From Lentinus brumalis (lineage: Eukaryota; Basidiomycota; Agaricomycetes; Polyporales; Polyporaceae), in the NCBI GenBank assembly GCA_001792895.1, contig MARA01000008.1:372001-436000 (forward strand): a stretch of DNA of 64,000 nt, read 5' to 3'. Each line of letters starts with the position of its first letter. Within the stretch, counting starts at the first letter, position 1. The position numbers and the translations under genes were made by a program. Below, piece after piece: positions 1-12,815 of this stretch. The notes under the pieces are model-generated. The model did no database searches and was not told where the DNA came from. It saw only the letters and a list, made by a program, of their open reading frames with translations.

Positions 1-1332
1 CACGGCTGACGGCGGCTCGCAGCGTGCTCATAGGAGAGCTAGACGAAGCAGCCGACAAGGCCGTTGACCTGTCGACCATACGTGCCGAACCCCTGCCCCC
101 AATACGATACTGACGCCGACTTGGCTCATTCTATCCGGCCCATGTCGCCCTTCGTATTGCAAGCGGGACGGAGGGGTGCTCTATGTCACCACGGCGCGCC
201 GTCACATCCATCGGCGCAAGAGATCCCGCCCATCGAGTATATGACAGAAGCCTCCGCACCGTCGGCTAGGCTCCCAGGAGAGGTGCCTCGAGAGAGGACG
301 CCGAGTATGGGACGGAGATGCAAAGCGTGCATGGCACCAGGTGCCGAGGACGATATGGTGCAGTGGTCTTTGTGTTCTGTAAGCAACAACATGAACTCTA
401 CTTCGAAGCAGTTCCATTTCACCGTACTATTCATATGTAGTGATACATCCGCGGGTCTGCCAACACCAGGTAAGGCGGTACATGTCACTTGGTCGTCTTT
501 GATTATCTGAAGGTGCGTACTTCCGCAAAGTTTGCGATAATTATCTCAATAACTGATGTGGACGGATGCAGTGTACATGTTCCGCCGGCGTCGATTCTTC
601 ATTCAACGCCTGTTTGATCATATCTGAGCAAACAACTGCACTTCCATGCCAAGTCTCGCGAACATTGATTCTGCGCGATGCTGAGTCGCAGGTTGAGCTT
701 TCTATTCGTTACGCTCAGGCCTCATCCCGCCCTTCGTTGACCGCTCCCACTGCTGCAACAGGGTACTTACAGTTCCCAGGCTGGACCTGCTCACGGCGCA
801 TTTCGTCCCATGGCAGAGCAGCGCTGCGATGGTTGCTTCTACCCGTCCGAAGCTTCAAGCGCTCCGATAAATATCGGCGTCGTCGTGGTCACTTTGGGAG
901 GAGGACTGGCCAGCGCGGGTCGACGTGTCTTCGTTAGGTATGGTGTAAGCCAGAGTAAGTAGAGAGTCGCTCTTGTATGTGTCAATCGATTAAGTAAAGT
1001 GGGCTTACTACTTAACTTGCGGGCGCTCAAGATGTTCCGAGGTTATCCCGGACGGCAACGTCTTTCGACTTTCCGCTGTCCACGAGTGCTGAGAGAGATA
1101 CGTGGAACAATCTTTCTGTCGCTTGTGCGTCCTTGGCAGTCCCTTGGTAGCCCTGAACGGGCTGCGTACACCGTGTCACAATCCAACCGTACGCGCTGGA
1201 TACCGCTACTTAATAGGAGAGGGTCCGCGAGCTCCACAGAAGAATCATCTACCGCGACCACCACTACGCCATAGCAGTGAGCCTCCTCCCTTTGGTTGAA
1301 GCTGTCGATGTACTCTACTGATCTGCTACAAG
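1..1332. other. left-end region with no recognisable gene
   Basis: Only short open frames without family motifs are seen. No convincing exon chain, tRNA or repeat was recognised. It includes the upstream region of the MFS gene that starts at 1333. Confidence 0.4.
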
Positions 1333-3423
1333 ATGGAAGTCGAACTGCCCACAATCCGCACACGTCCTCCACACCCCGGATTACCTGACGAAGCGGCAAG
1401 CGACAATGTTCGACATCTCAGGAAAAGCCTGGAGGTAGTAGAGACCGGACCAACCGAAAGCTCCCAGTCGGTGGACCCCCCCGCGACGGCCGTGCCGGCG
1501 TTGACCCCTGCGTTTCGGCGGACAGCGCAGTTACAGTTTGCAGTGCTCTGTTGGACGTTGTTCCTCGCCGGCTGGAACGACGGTACGACCGGCCCTCTGC
1601 TGCCTCGCATGCAGAGTGTATACCATGTGCGTCGCTCGCTCTTCACGATGTCAGAGTGCTGCTGACCCCGTCGCTTGGCGCTTCGAATTTAGGTCGGCTT
1701 TGCTCTTGTGTCAATGATCTTCATTGCCAACTGTATCGTAGGTCACTTCGAGGACACGTCTGTCATGAGATACCAAAGGGTACTGACCAGCATACTAGGG
1801 CTTCATAGCTGGTGCAGTCCTCAACGTCTGGCTTACAGACCGGTTAGGCTTCGGCACTGTGAGTGCTCTTCCCGGCGCGTGTATCTTGGTCCACTGTTGA
1901 CAGTCATCATGGGCTTCGCGAGAACAGGTCATGGTAGTTGGTAAGGCTCTCCGTACAGCCCTCCACACGGTTTGCAATCTAATGCGCTGTGGCAGGTTCC
2001 GTGGCGCAAGTAGCTGGTTATGTGCTCGAAATTCCCGCACCCCCGTTCCCGGTGTTCGTCTTGGGTTATGCATTGAACGGTTTCGGTGTAGCGCTACAGG
2101 TTCGTCTGAACAGATAGTCTCACCGTCATGAGCTCACGAGTCTCATCGGATTCGCTTTGTATGATAGGACGCTGGCGCCAACGCTTTCGTAGCCTCTCTC
2201 AAAGATGATGCGGCCACAAAGATGGGCGTGTTACATGCAGTCTACGGTACGAACTCCCATTGTTATCAGAAGATGAGTTGTCACGCTTACAGGAGGATAC
2301 CGATCGGCTGAAAAGGTGCCGGCGCGTTCTGCGCTCCGTTGGTGGCGACGCAGTTCTCGCAGCTCAGTCGGTGGTCGTTCCACTATCTCGCGTCGCTCGG
2401 CATCGCGGTTCTCAACACGATTCTTCTCATTGCGGTCTTCCGGTTCAAGAACCAGGATGGTAGGTCACGACGCACCCTGCGAGCCTCTCACGTGTAGACT
2501 GACCTACGGAACTATCATCCGCAAAGATTGTCTCGCTGAGGCAGGCCAGCCTCCCAGCCATGAAGAATCCTCGACTACTGACAACAGCGGAAGCAAGTAC
2601 AAACAGATGTTCCGCCTGCGTTCTTTGCACTTCCTGGCGTTCTTCGCCCTGCTCTACGTTGGTGTTGAGGTCACGCTAGGGGGTAAGCCGCACCCATCCA
2701 CCCTGCCAGGCGGCCCTCAGTGACATAGGAATTTTCTAGGCTGGATCGTCACATATGTCAAGGACCTCCGTGGAGGAGGCCCCGACGCGGGCTACATCTC
2801 GTCTGGATTCTTCGGTGGTACGTCGCCCGCCAGGAATCCATATCCACGACATTTTTTGATCTCCCTGACACCCTGCAATAGGGCTCATGGTCGGCCGGGT
2901 GGGTCTCTTGTGGGTCAACCAAAAGATCGGCGAAAGGCGCGCCGTATTCCTCTACGCATTGGTCGCCATTGCGTACGTGCACCACTCGACTCACCCAGAA
3001 TTCCCTCACTGACCACGTGCATGTGCGCAGTCTGGAGCTGGTCGTCTGGCTCGTGCCGTCGCTTCTCGGCGGCGCGGTCGCGGTCTCGTTCGTCGGCGTT
3101 CTCCTCGGGCCCATCTATCCGCTCGTCATGAACCACGCCGGCCGCGTCCTTCCCCCGTGGCTCCTCACCGGCGCTGTCGGGTGGATCGCCGGCTTTGGTC
3201 AGGCTGGGTCGGCAGTCTTCCCGTTCATGACGGGCGCGCTCGCGTCCAAGGCGGGTATCAAGAGTTTGCAGCCGCTGTGCGTCTTCTCTGCTATACTTGT
3301 TCGAGAGTTCGTAAACATTTTCGGCTGACGCGCTCTTACATTGCACACAGACTGGTATCGATGATGGGCTTTATGATCTTCTTGTGGGCACTCGTCCCGA
3401 ACACACCGCGACGTATTGAATGA
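1333..3423 (+). CDS. major facilitator superfamily transporter
   Basis: A multi-pass plasma-membrane or organelle transporter; the substrate cannot be told. The ATG at 1333 begins a hydrophilic N-terminus of about 60 residues. The first transmembrane helix follows, with LFLAGWNDGTTGPLLPRM, a motif typical of fungal MFS proteins of the BSC6-like group. Later exons join in frame through introns of about 50-70 bp, for example after codon YH near 1624. They carry helices with FALVSMIFIANCI, GFIAGAVLNVWLTDRLGFG and FVLGYALNGFGVALQ. Further on are the cytoplasmic loop with QPPSHEESS, GPIYPLVMNHAGRVLPPWLLTG, and a last helix ending LWALVPNTPRRIE before the stop at 3421-3423. The gene looks intact, at about 480-500 aa. 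It converges with the SYG1 gene that ends at 3683. The family is clear; the specificity is not. Confidence 0.85.
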
Positions 3424-3682
3424 ATGAGGCTCCTTCAGGAGCAGCTTCTGCGTGAGTAGATAACGGTCGGAGGAGTCGTGCGACATGGTTCGGTAGCCGA
3501 ATACACGCATATTGTCAGCTGGGCTTTGCAAAGCCCGCCACGTGAACAAAAAGGCCGTCATGTCTATGTGCGATGATTACCAGTTGACCGCAAGGACACC
3601 GTGAAAACGTACTATATATCTAAAGGTTTGCCACAACCGGCGGACCGACCAGCGAGCGACCTGAATCTCCCAAATACGATAT

Positions 3683-6600
3683 TCAGTCCTCGTCCACAGC
3701 ACCGGCCTCTGCAGCAGTCGCATCGGCCTCTGGACCCTTCCTCGGGACACGCCACGACCTGCTGGTGGTGCGCTTGTGCATGTTCGAGGGCGCATCCTCG
3801 TCGTCATCGCCGTCGGACTCTGCGTTGGCGTCGTCGTACGAGTACGGCAGCGGCACTTCGCGCGTGACGCGGTACTGATCGATGTTACCGAGGTGCTCGT
3901 TCTCCAGACGCACTATGAGCGCAATCAGTATGTTGGGCACGGTCTGTCCGAGACGCGAGGGACTCACGGAAGTTCCACTGCCAGCGGCGCAGGACTTCCA
4001 GCATCCCGGCGATGAACGTGCGGAGGTAAAAGTTAGGCCCATCAATGGGAATATACAGCACCCAGATGAAACGGATGAAGATATTTGTGACCTGCATGAA
4101 CTCATGAGTATCTAGCTCTCTAGTGCGATTATCGATCTCACGCACGATAGCGAAGTAGTAGAACTGTGGCAAGAGTCACTGGTAAGCACGCGTAGATCAA
4201 CTGAAGGATTGCTGTACGCACTGGTATGTGATTACTGTATAGTATGTTGGGTCGAAGCAGAGGGTAATGAGCGTGAGGACGAAGCAGAGACCAGTCCATC
4301 AGGAGATCCTGTCGAAAAGTTGTCAGGGACATCAACAACATGGCAGAGCCACACACGCGCACCCAAGCACCGGCATAGAGGGAGTAGTTTGTCCCAAGTA
4401 TACACCACAGGACGAAAAGTGGGCCCCGAGAGCCGCCTGAAACGTACCTGGTGAGTTCACAACAGCTCGGGTGACGGCGAACAGGACCAACCTTCAGCCC
4501 TCCATAGGAAGTAAAACAGGTAGTAAAGGATGCCGGAACCGTACTTCCCACCCTGTTGTAACGTCAGCGTTGCACGAAACAATGGCATGCCGGGAGTCGA
4601 CGTACGTTGATCAAGTGAGTGACGAGGCCGGAATCGGCATAACGCTTCACACTCTGCACGAGACGAACAAGCAGCGGCAACGAGCCCAGGAGGAACGCGA
4701 TGCCCCAACGAGGTCCCGGTCCTGAAGTACATCTGTGCCAGCCCGGGTCTATGCCCGTCGCATAGACGCACGCGACAAAGTATAGATTTGAGAGCGTGAA
4801 GACCAGGCTACAGAACTGATCACTGTTGTGCAATCTCGTTGAGCGCATGAACTCATACGCGTAGTTTGCGGTGCTCACCCCATCCAGAAATCTGCGAACT
4901 GGTAGAGATATGAGTACAACCGACGAATCTCCCATTAACTGCGAACCTACCTCGACGTGATGCATTCCGGACGTCAACAACTTGCTGACGTTCCTGATAA
5001 GCCACCACCGAGACGATTTGAACATGATCGGCAGTGGGTCGAACATGACCAGCGCGGCGAAAGCAAGCCACAGAAGGGGCCACGTCGTCGGAGCCACGCT
5101 TTCCGTACCTATTCTCGCAAACGATAACCAGAAAGCATAGCACAGCAGCGAGAGAAGAAAAGCAGGCATCTGTGCAGATAGGCAAAGCGGCATGTGAGTT
5201 TACCTTGATGGAGGGAAGCGCGGATGGGCGAGCCGCACCTCAAAATATACACGATGGTCCATCCTAGTCCGTATATCCAATTCTGCGCAAAAGTTGTCAG
5301 TAGCAATCTCTCTCTCAGAGGGGAGGAGAGGCATACCGAAGATGAAGACGTAGTTGATGCGCGCCCGCGCCCATACAAGCAGATTGACCCCCACAATGAG
5401 GGCGAAGAAGGTCGGAATGAAAAAAATCGCATAGATGAACAACAAGGCGTCCCATCCCGGGATCGCCTCGCGAGTATCTGCTTGGAAGCCTGGACAGTGT
5501 CACCAAAGAGATGCTGTACAGACGACACGAGAGACCCTCACTCTGATAAAGTCCCGCGACCAGAGCGGGGGCCGCCAGTCCGAGCGCCATACCCGTTCGG
5601 AAGGTGCTGAAGTGATGGCTGGTATGCTTCGACCCCCCACGCAAGCGCGCCATCGCCTTCTTTTTGTCACCTTTAGCTGTGCGTATGGGAGACGTCAGTG
5701 ATGTAATTCCTGCAGAGAATTGACCAGGATATACCAAACCGCGCTGCGAAGAGCGCCTCCAGGTCGTGCGTGAGTGCCTCGACAATCGCACCAGACGCGA
5801 ATGCGCTGGGTTCGATCTTCTCTTTCGTATACGCTTGCTGAGCCGGGATCTAGATCGCATATGAGTTGTTGCCCAGGGACATGGTCACTCTGATACGTAC
5901 GTGTGTCACCTTCTCAAACTTCTTGAGAGCCTTCCGAAAGCCGATCAGGTTCAGAGTCTAGGATGATCGTGAGTGCTCATGTGCATCGGGGCAGGCGTAG
6001 CATGCACGCACTCGATAATTATTCAGCACTTCTAGACCCCTACCAACCACAGATCCTGAGTAAGTGCTTCGCGAGCCGCAGATGCATGGAGACGTACCGA
6101 TAGCACTCAAGAACAGCCTTCTTGAGCTGCTTCTTCGCATGCTGATACTCCTCGGGGTCATACTTCGGAGCCTTCGGAGCCTTGTCAGGAGAAGCCGGTG
6201 CACTTTTGCCGCTACCAGAGCTTTCACCTGCGTCCTCGTCTCGCACATCCTCAATCACCGTGGCATCGGTATCACTTCCCCTCTTCTCGGGCGGAGCCAT
6301 AGAGCGAAACGGGAAGAGCGCCTGGACGCTCTTCGATATTGACGTCTCTCCCCAGCGCTGGGAACCAGTCGCTTTGCTGCGGTCCAGTTCGAGACCGGTA
6401 ACTCTACTGGAGTCGTCCCCGCTACCGCTTTCAACGCGGGGCTTGGGCGTCGCGAGTTCAACAGCACCCTTCGCATCGTTAAGACTTGCTGGTCGGGCTG
6501 TCTCGCTCGAGTTCCTCCTGCTGAGAGTCTGCTTCCAATATTGTATACTTCTGGTAGTCGGAGGAGGAAGGTGATGAGTAGCGTTCGAGGGCTCAGCGTC

Positions 6601-7774
6601 CTGGTGTTTCCGGCGATGCGTGAGGATGTGGGGGACCGCGGGGGTAGGAAGGGGAAGAGGCAGCCAAGAATAGGGCGCTATAGCGGCCGGATGCGCCTCC
6701 TAGGCGTACAAATTTTGTCAGTAGAAGCAAGGGAGGAGCGGTCGTGCGACCTGATTTGCACGCACGTAGAACGCTCGTCTGTGGTCTTTCAGCTCTTGCA
6801 GTTGCTCCTTGAGCAGGTTCGCTCTGTACGCAGCTCAGACACGCAGGGGTCGAAAGAAGAGGAAATGCGTACCTGTGCCGCATGTCCCTCTCGCGTTCGC
6901 AGTAGAAACTCTCGACTTTGTCCAGTTCTTCGTCCAGCTTTTCGAAGAACGCGCGCTCCACCGGGGTCAGCTGCGGGATGAGATCCTTGAGTGGGATTGG
7001 GTGCCGGACGTCGAACCTTGGCCCTGCAACTGGACCGCTCGTCGTGCCTTTCGTGGAGCTCGCCCTCTGTAAGGCGCGACCAAGAACCGTCGTCACTGTG
7101 TTGCTGCGCCCTCGACGCATGCGCGGGAGCGCGGCAGCCTCCACCGTCGTCGAACGCGCTGCCAATGACGGGCGTGTTGGGGAGTCAGGATTTCCGTCCC
7201 CCTCGAGTCGCTCAGGACTAGATTCCACTTCCTCTCGGTCGTTCCGGATCTGCCAGTGAGCGTGGTGTTCTCTGTCATGCTCGTGCCCCGGTGTGTCCGC
7301 GCTTTCGGACTGGCGGCGGACAGATGGACCAGATGTTGAAGAGGAGGCATATTCAGAAGGACGTGGTGCGCTGAAGGACACAGGCTGGTCGCGGGGAGAC
7401 GCGGGCGGTATGATGAGATCTTCGTCGCTGCTCGAGGAGGAGACAGCTTGGTGGGCGCGTCGGATGGCGGTGATGCGCTTCTTAAGTCCGCGATAATCAC
7501 TGCGTGATGACAGGTTTGAGAAATAGCTCTCGAGATGTGCGCGCCTTGCTGCGCTGCTGGGGAGTGGGGTATGGAGTGTGTGGGGAAAACATACATGTAT
7601 GCATTCTTCCACTCCGGAGTCTGAGCACAAAGAGCAACCTTCAACATGCGCAGCATGCATACGGGTATGCAGTTCACGAACCTGGGTTTCCTCGAGGTAT
7701 CTTTGGACATGGAACCCATCAGCCCAACTCTGTGCTTCGCCCCCAACAAAGTTCGCGCACCGTGCAAATTTCAT
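3683..7774 (-). CDS. SYG1: SYG1/XPR1-type SPX-EXS phosphate exporter
   Basis: Membrane protein of the SYG1/XPR1/PHO1 family, which senses inositol pyrophosphates through its SPX domain and exports phosphate. The start at 7774 is set by the canonical MKFA opening. Splicing joins MKFAR, YLEETQ, TPEWKNAY and I-DYRGLKKRITAIRRAHQ in frame (introns about 50-90 bp), which is the diagnostic SPX N-terminus. A long low-complexity Ser/Pro/Glu insertion follows within the SPX domain, then helical segments such as ELDKVESFYCERERDM. The EXS half contains several hydrophobic helices and FIRFIWVLYIPIDGPNFYLRTF, close to the family C-terminus. After it come RLENEHLGNIDQYRVTREVPLPY and an acidic tail ending at 3683. 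About a dozen introns are needed, so the exact length is not fixed. It converges with the MFS gene. Confidence 0.88.
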
Positions 7775-8089
7775 GGTATACTCCGAATCCGGTGTTCAAC
7801 AAAACAGCGAAGCAAGCAAGAAGAAAAAGAGATATTTGAACAGAACAGAGAACCACCGAGGGCTTGGGGAGAAGGACGGAGGAGGAGAAGGAGGATGGGG
7901 TGACTTCACCGTGGTGACCGTCCCCCGACTTTCTCGGGATGACTTAGGCGCCGCGACTCACTCCACGCTTAAGCGCGCCCAGCCTCGTGTCCTTAACCAC
8001 AAACGGGACCAGAGACACTTCGGTGTCCCACATGTCCTTTCGACTCTCTTCATGTCAAGCCTAAATCACATCTATCACTTACCAAGGTC

Positions 8090-8342
8090 ATGCCACCTCT
8101 CTCGAGGCTCACCTATGATCCATACGAGGACCACTTAGGATCTGGGTCGTATGTGCGTGAAGTCATCTTCGACTTCTACTTAGTACTCCTGACTCATGAA
8201 CTATAGGCCTACGTATACAAGGCGACTGAGGGTGACACAGGCGATATTTATGCTCTGAAAGTTGTCCGCGTTTCTCTCAAGGTGGCACGGACCATTCTGC
8301 GACACGAGGCCAAGTTTCTGTGTCATTGCTCGCATCAGTAGA
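8090..8342 (+). pseudogene. N-lobe relic of a CK1-like protein kinase
   Basis: The ATG at 8090 gives a short exon ending with a glycine-rich loop (LGSGSY, to 8152). A 54-bp intron with a GTGCGT donor follows (8153-8206). The next exon reads AYVYKAT, then YALKVVRVSLKVARTILRHEAKFL, and reaches a stop at about 8340. This is the N-lobe of a protein kinase: G-loop, beta-3 lysine and alpha-C helix. It matches the intact kinase at 56866-58223 in sequence, intron position, intron length (also 54 bp) and donor. No catalytic loop follows; the downstream DNA is the 3' end of VPS16 on the other strand. It is best read as a truncated duplicate. A short non-kinase protein cannot be excluded. Confidence 0.7.
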
Positions 8343-8448
8343 ACAAGTATGTCGAAGTCCATCATGTCAAATCCCACACAGCAATCACAAGTACATGTCT
8401 CGTATGTAACTCATGCAGGGTGTCTCACATTCTCACGCAGCCAGGCAA

Positions 8449-11400
8449 CTACTTCATGGTCCCAGCCACCTGCTCAAGCTCGCGCGCAATCAACGAGTTT
8501 GGGCACGTCTTCCTCAATTGCCTATAAAAGGAGCACCGTCAGTCGGATCATGATAGACCCCAAACAGGGCGAGGGCAACATACTCAAGCTTCGCCTTGTC
8601 CCCGCGATCCTTGCACTCCTTCGCGGCCGCACGCCAGTCGTTGCACAGAACGTACAGGTCGGCGCGCTTCGGCCCGTCGCAGCGTGCGACGTACGGCAGC
8701 GCCTCCTTCGGGTAGCCCTTCTCGACGAGGTGCTTGACAAACGCCTCGTACCCGATCGGGCTCCGTTTGGACTTCGCGAACAATTCGAGTCCCTCAAAGT
8801 CCCGGATCTCCGTCAGCGCATGAAGCTTGAGATACCAGAAGCTGTTACAGTGCAAGATCAACCTCGGCGCGCGGCAGATACTAACGCAGACTGACCGTTT
8901 GTCCGGGACCTTGAAGTCGTACTTGATCTTGTCTGCGCGCTTCGCCATGCCGTTGATGAGACAGGTACGGATGGTCTCATTCACGCTCTGTCCGAAGAAC
9001 GCGATCTTGCCGTCCGCCTCCTTCTCCAGCGTTTGCTGGAACGTCAGCAAACGGACGTTCTCGTCCATCATCTATACCCAAATGCATGAGCGTGGAAGGC
9101 AAGCTCTTGGGTAAATACTCGAACGAACCTTGGCCTCGAAAGATCGATCCTTGTCTTCAGAGAAGAACTTCTGCGCAGCTTTGACCGATGCGAGCTTCGC
9201 TGCAGGATCCTGCAGACAGCGTCAAATGGAGTCCCAAGCTGCTGTCAGATGCCATCGTACCTGACTGCTCGCAGCATCCTCGAGGCAGAGGACCGCGCTT
9301 TCCACTCTGCGATCGTCCGAGTAGTAGAAGTCGCGCAACATGTCGCGGTTCTGTGCCCGCGCATACACCTGCAACAACCGGCTGGCCAGCGCCAAACGCG
9401 GGCCGCCCTCCTCGATCAGTCGGAAGAACGAGCCCAGCGACAGCCGCTTCTGAAGATGCAGCAGGACGTGATACACTGTGTTCGAAATCAGCTCTCGGGC
9501 CATATCTCATCAGGAGGGGAACGTACCAAGGTCGGTGTCGCCACTTTCCACCGCCTTCGTCAACGCGAGCTTGTCCTCCTTCATGCTGAGCAACAGCGGC
9601 ACCTGGTCCGACGCCTTCGTCTCGTGGTCAAGCAGCTTCGTCGCGAGCGCAGTCCGGCCGACCTCCCATGTGCGCTTCGCGATGTCTGCGTAACTCACCC
9701 TGCCCCCACCCAGCTGCTCGAACTTCTCGACGATCGTCCGACACAGCGCATCGTCACCATCGAGCTCTGCGTTCTTCCCCGTGCCCGTGGCAGAGGGTTT
9801 CGAGCGCAAGATCTTCACAGACGCCCAATGTTTCAGGACGGCGTCAGGCGGGAGGGTGAGGTAGGACGATATGCGGAGGGCGAGCAGATGGAGGTTGCGT
9901 GAGAGCAGACGGGATATGAGGTGCGAAGGCGAGAGCTGGGTATATTGCGCATATGACAGGGGTATGCCGATCTCGTAGAAGCGGACCGCGTTCAGGACCT
10001 TGAGTGCCTGGCCGACATTCACGAAGTCTGAAGGGTCGTATAGGTCCAGGAATGAACGACCGAACTTGGCAGCCTGATGACGATGTCAGCGGGACAGCGC
10101 ACATGCAGACTAGCAATGAAACGCACATTCAGCAGGCGTCGCTGCCAGTACGGCTCCCATTCCCTGGCTGCTGCGTCAATGCATTCGTCAACCGCGGCGG
10201 CGAGTTCGGGGCGGATACTGCGGATACTCTCGTCCGCCTTTGGCGACCGACGGGAGAAGTTCTCCCAAGCGTCGAATAGAATGGCGGACGGCGATGTTGA
10301 ACCCGGACGGAACACAGATGCCGACGATGCTGAAGCCTTGTAAGCGCAGGAGCGTAGGCCGTGAAGGATGCACTTACGCGGAACCTTCTGCACGAAGTCG
10401 CAAGTATCAGGGCCAATGATGCGGATGCCGTCCGGTTCAGTCACGGCGAACGTCGAACCGGTGTAGAAGTACTGCAATGTGTCTCCGAATGGTCCGACCA
10501 GCACTGCGAGGCTCGCCCAGGTCACTAGCACTGCGTCGTTCCCGCACCATTCCACCTGGTGGACGTCTCCGGTCGCGCCCGCAACACTCGTCGTGTCGAA
10601 CTCGGCCAGACTGCGCTGGAAGTCCGTGGACACGACCCACAGCAGTCCGGAAAACGTGAGAAGGGCCAATGATTTCCCGTTCGGGGATGGCGACATGTGC
10701 GAGAACGGCCCGCGCGATATTCGTTGGTCGAGGCTCTCAAGGTTATCGACGCTGTAGATGGTGGACTCAACGGACAAGAGGACTTCGACGTGTCGCGAGA
10801 TGGTCTGGTCGGGAGGGATGACGGTCCAGGATAGTGGGGGTTGGGAAAGACCTTCAACGCTGGATGCATTCGCACTTGAGTTGCGCGCGCGAGCAAGGTG
10901 AACACATACCTGGGTTTGCCAACGTCAGCGGCTTCCCGCCTGTCCACCCCTTCACCTCGAGGAACGTCAAGGATCCTGTCAACGCCACCAGTCCTGTCTC
11001 GTGTACCCGCGCGTCGATGACGCCCATCTCCCCAGCCTCGCTCCCGAGTGAGTATTGTTGGTACTCTCCTTGCAGGTCGTACACGCGATACACCCCTTCT
11101 TCGTTGAGGACTACGAGCCGCTCATCTCCCGTCCAGCCAAAGCGGATGATTTTGCCCTGGTCCCACTGCAAGAATGATCAGTTGGGAGGCGACAGACTAC
11201 AGTGACGAAGTATCCACACTGAAGAGCAAGATACCCTCGCCTGCCGGCGAGTAGACCTGGATTTGGGTCTTGGAGAATGCTGGTGCTGCATGGCCGATTG
11301 CGACCATCTTCGAGGTGTCTCGCATAACAGCTGAACACGTATCAAAAGCTGCTTCTCGAGAGACGAACACTCCTGCGTACCTATCGGCCCTCCATAACGA

Positions 11401-11528
11401 CACCCCGCAATTATGAAGTCCTGCAAGTCGCCCGGTAGCTTTCCCGCGATAGAATACAGCTGGTGTCGCCTGTAGAAGACCGAGCCATCTTGCATAGGCT
11501 CCCAAGATAGCGTTGGATGTTCCGACAT
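8449..11528 (-). CDS. VPS16: VPS16, HOPS/CORVET tethering complex subunit
   Basis: Core subunit of the HOPS and CORVET complexes, which tether endosomal and vacuolar membranes before SNARE-mediated fusion. The start at 11528 gives MSEHPTLSWEPMQDG, followed by the family stretch VFYRRHQLYSI. The N-terminal beta-propeller half is seen in exons with GKIIRFGWTGDERLVVLNEE, GVYRVYDLQGEY and DAVLVTWASLAVLVGPFG. The alpha-solenoid half includes AREWEPYWQRRLLNAAKFG, VLNAVRFYEIGIPLSY, ALRISSYLTLP, LLLSMKEDKLALTKA, GQSVNETIRTCLINGMAKRA, FWYLKLHALTEIRDFEGLE and GYPKEALPYVARC. The C-terminus reads RQLRKTCPNSLIARELEQ, with the stop at 8449-8451. About ten short introns join in frame. No break was seen. Confidence 0.92.
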
Positions 11529-12328
11529 TGCGCGAGTAGCAGAATGGTGGAAGTGTGAGAGATGACCGCAGCGGTAGTCGGTGACGGGGCCAAGGCTGGC
11601 CAAGGGTGCCACAAGCTCAGTTGGGCGTCTGACTTGCCTAACTCGGAATACCACGAGGCTATCAAACAGCGTCGAAATACGTGCGTACTCGCACATTCTT
11701 GGTCGGGATCGGGACTCGAGGAGGAGCGAGTATAGATCGGCTTCATGTATCCCGCGCTCGGTCTTTTCACACTCTGCGAGGAATGGATTGTGACAAGCAC
11801 AGGACGGAAGACTTGCCCTCAGTGCTGCCAACACACATTCGCCGCCCGTGTAACTGGCTCGTAGGGACCACTATCAACCTCCAAGTGGTCTCAAGCTCAA
11901 ACCTCCGCCTTGAGGTACTTGATAATCGAACTTGAGTTGGAGCAGAGTTGTGGGAGCGCTCATCATGAGGAGGCATCTTGAGGCATCTTGCAGGTACAGG
12001 CGCCCGTTCCGGGCCGATCTCCGACGAGTGTGCACTCCGCTCTCAACAACGCATCTCAAACGTTCTTCGTGCCTCTCAGGCTGGCACAAAGACCTACACG
12101 CGCACAGCTGCAGGACGTGCGCGCAGATGCAAAGCCAAGATCATTCGGAGTGAGAACTTGGAGTCCTCATTATTTCAATCAAGGTGCGCGCGAGGGTGTT
12201 CCAACTTCCAAACGAGTCCATGGGCGTATTACATTATATGGTACAACATACTTGCACTCTTCAGTCCTTCTTGATCTTCTCTGCCTTCTACACGGACGAT
12301 CAATGGCATGTTTCAGGTGATATGAAGC
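11529..12328. other. intergenic, no gene seen
   Basis: This lies between the VPS16 start (11528) and the stop of the small gene at 12329; both are on the minus strand. It contains only frames lacking recognisable motifs, and should hold the VPS16 promoter. Confidence 0.4.
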
Positions 12329-12586
12329 CTAGCTCACCTCGGCGTGAACCTCTGTCGGCGAGTTGTCTCCAATGCTTCCCTTCTGGTTGTCGAAGTAGCC
12401 TAGCACCGAGGAAGTGAGCTAAAGTATGTCTGTTCGCGCAGAGAAGTACAGACCTTGTCTCTGCTGTTTGTCTGAGACAGCCGCCGGCTTGTCACCTCTG
12501 ATGTTGGACACGCCCATGGGCTTGTCGTCGCTGGACGCGCCAAGAGGGGGAGACTGGGTGCCAAAAGACTTATCTACGGACGACAT
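12329..12586 (-). CDS. small unknown two-exon protein (67 aa)
   Basis: The ATG at 12586 opens MSSVDKSFGTQSPPLGASSD, followed by a Lys/Asp/Ser-rich segment with KPMGVSNIRGDKPAAVSDKQ. A 54-bp GT-AG intron at 12400-12453 (phase 1) leads to YFDNQKGSIGDNSPTEVHAE and a stop at 12329-12331. The product is about 67 aa, hydrophilic, with no signal peptide, no membrane segment and no cysteine. I do not recognise the family; the composition suggests a disordered stress-type or regulatory peptide, which is only a guess. Splicing from the GTGAGC at the exon-2 end could add a further exon. It is divergent from the MAT2B-like gene, whose start is 229 bp away, so the two may share a promoter. Confidence 0.55.
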
Positions 12587-12815
12587 GGTGATATAGAGGA
12601 TGGTGATGGGGGGTATGTGGGCCGCGTACTGTCTGGGTGCGCCTTATGTATGGCGAGCGAGTGGAGGTCGACTCGTCATGGCTCATGACGTCATGGCATG
12701 GGCGCCACGTGGAAGGATGGATTCCTCGGCCAAATCCGAGCCGCGTTCACAGCTGCTCTCACTTGGCTCCGACTCACTAAGAACATTAACCCCACATTGA
12801 CTTGTTCTGAGAACA

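Noticed and set aside
6541..7259. Several plus-strand open frames opposite the SYG1 gene
   Set aside because: Shadows of the low-complexity Ser/Glu-rich part of SYG1; no motifs.
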